Shown piece by piece: positions 63,635-64,000 of a stretch of 64,000 nucleotides of DNA. Position 1 is the stretch's first letter. Each line of letters begins with the position of its first letter. The notes under the pieces are model-generated. The model was not told the DNA's origin and did no database searches. It saw nothing but the letters and a program-made list of their open reading frames with translations. The DNA is taken from positions 1 to 64,000 of the forward strand of contig NZ_FQYO01000003.1 of the NCBI RefSeq assembly GCF_900141735.1, read 5' to 3'. This DNA comes from Wenxinia saemankumensis. GTDB taxonomy: Bacteria > Pseudomonadota > Alphaproteobacteria > Rhodobacterales > Rhodobacteraceae. A program made the position numbers and the translations under genes.

Positions 63635-64000
63635 ATGAGGATTGGTGAACAGGTGACCTTCGGTGGATCCGGTCTTGACCGGGCGTCGGAGACACGGATC
63701 GACGCGGCGGCCCTGGCCCGGCTGGCCGCCCGCCCGGGCGCATGCAGCGTCCTGAGCTGGCGGGGCAAGCTGCTGATGCGCCCCGGTCCGGACGGGACCG
63801 AGGCGCTGGTCCGGCTGCCCCTGGACCATCCCGCGCTGCGCGACATCGCGCCGCGGATCCTGCTGGGGCGCGAGGACGGCGAGGGGATCTGGACCCACGA
63901 TCTGGGCGACTGGACTCCGCCGGAGGGCGAGTCGGCGACGATCGGCGCCTTCGTCGATCCGTCGGAACAGGCGCATCCGGAGGTGCCGGGCGCCCGCTTC
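63635..64000 (+). CDS. nudC: NudC-like NAD+ diphosphatase, N-terminal part (cut by window end)
   Basis: The visible 122 codons (MRIGEQVTFGGSGLDRASET onward) resemble the N-terminal, non-catalytic domain of NADH pyrophosphatase NudC: FGGSGLDRASETR, LSWRGKLLMRP, ILLGREDGEGIWTHDL and IGAFVDPSEQ. The zinc ribbon and Nudix box would lie beyond the window. It is divergent from the phosphodiesterase gene across about 110 bp. Identity is probable, but the decisive domain is missing. Confidence 0.7.
   Translation, partial: MRIGEQVTFGGSGLDRASETRIDAAALARLAARPGACSVLSWRGKLLMRPGPDGTEALVRLPLDHPALRDIAPRILLGREDGEGIWTHDLGDWTPPEGESATIGAFVDPSEQAHPEVPGARF

Overview
The window is chromosomal DNA of a high-GC alphaproteobacterium, most likely a Rhodobacterales (Paracoccaceae/Roseobacter-type) species. 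The evidence is a TrcR (DUF1013) cell-cycle regulator, a CtrA-like TTAA-N7-TTAG site, a PHB synthesis locus, a MutL that carries the endonuclease motif, a small alphaproteobacterial-type SRP RNA, and a family of short GC-rich intergenic repeats. Genes are tightly packed; ATGA and GTGA start/stop overlaps are common. I see no prophage, insertion sequence, CRISPR array or tRNA.

Layout. 1-82 is the 3' end of a 5S rRNA, the tail of an rRNA operon. 151-6580 (minus) is a compact chemotaxis operon read STAS, cheY, cheA, cheW, cheR, cheY, an unrecognised small helical gene, cheB, cheD, with no receptor gene. 6.6-12 kb holds gnd, ybaB-recR, a DUF2252 gene, a beta-flower protein with a CtrA-like box, and trcR. 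12-17 kb has a secreted RNase T2 and a YnjBCD-like ABC importer with split permeases. 17-22.6 kb has a Kef-type antiporter, a GNAT, dps, lolA, a P-loop kinase, a lipoprotein transglycosylase and hspQ. 22.6-28.2 kb has a gamma-glutamyltransferase divergent from a thiolase plus VOC gene, then uvrC.

28.4-35.8 kb (minus) has a FolM-like SDR, a CaCA antiporter, a 59-residue zinc-ribbon membrane protein, an S49 protease, fucU, an ABC-2 exporter, an RluA-type synthase, rarD and free-Met-R-sulfoxide reductase. 36-37.4 kb is pgsA-moaD-moaE; then tag and a degenerate EAL protein. 39.1-41.9 kb is phaA, a patatin-like gene and phaB. 41.9-46.9 kb (minus) has mutL and a pair of M16 peptidases. 47-50.4 kb is coaBC-dut-moeB-GNAT, where MoeB has an N-terminal membrane module.

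50.9-55.9 kb is accessory metabolism: a polar amino acid ABC receptor and permease without an ATPase, then a divergent cluster (GntR regulator plus FAH-family hydrolase, against a beta-hydroxyacid dehydrogenase plus a DHRS6-like SDR) around a palindromic TGGTATACCA operator. This looks like part of a deoxy-sugar-acid (2,4-diketo acid hydrolase) pathway. 56-64 kb has dnaX, a DUF202 protein, rsgA, the SRP RNA gene, an SDR, an RlmL-like methyltransferase, a cyclic-nucleotide phosphodiesterase/5'-nucleotidase, and the start of a NudC-like gene cut by the window edge.

Most of the window is housekeeping. The least explained items are the small gene inside the chemotaxis operon, the patatin gene between phaA and phaB, the CtrA-like box before the beta-flower gene, the GntR-controlled cluster, an AT-rich inverted-repeat island at 28.35 kb, and an 11-codon ORF with an ideal ribosome binding site between the SRP RNA and rsgA.
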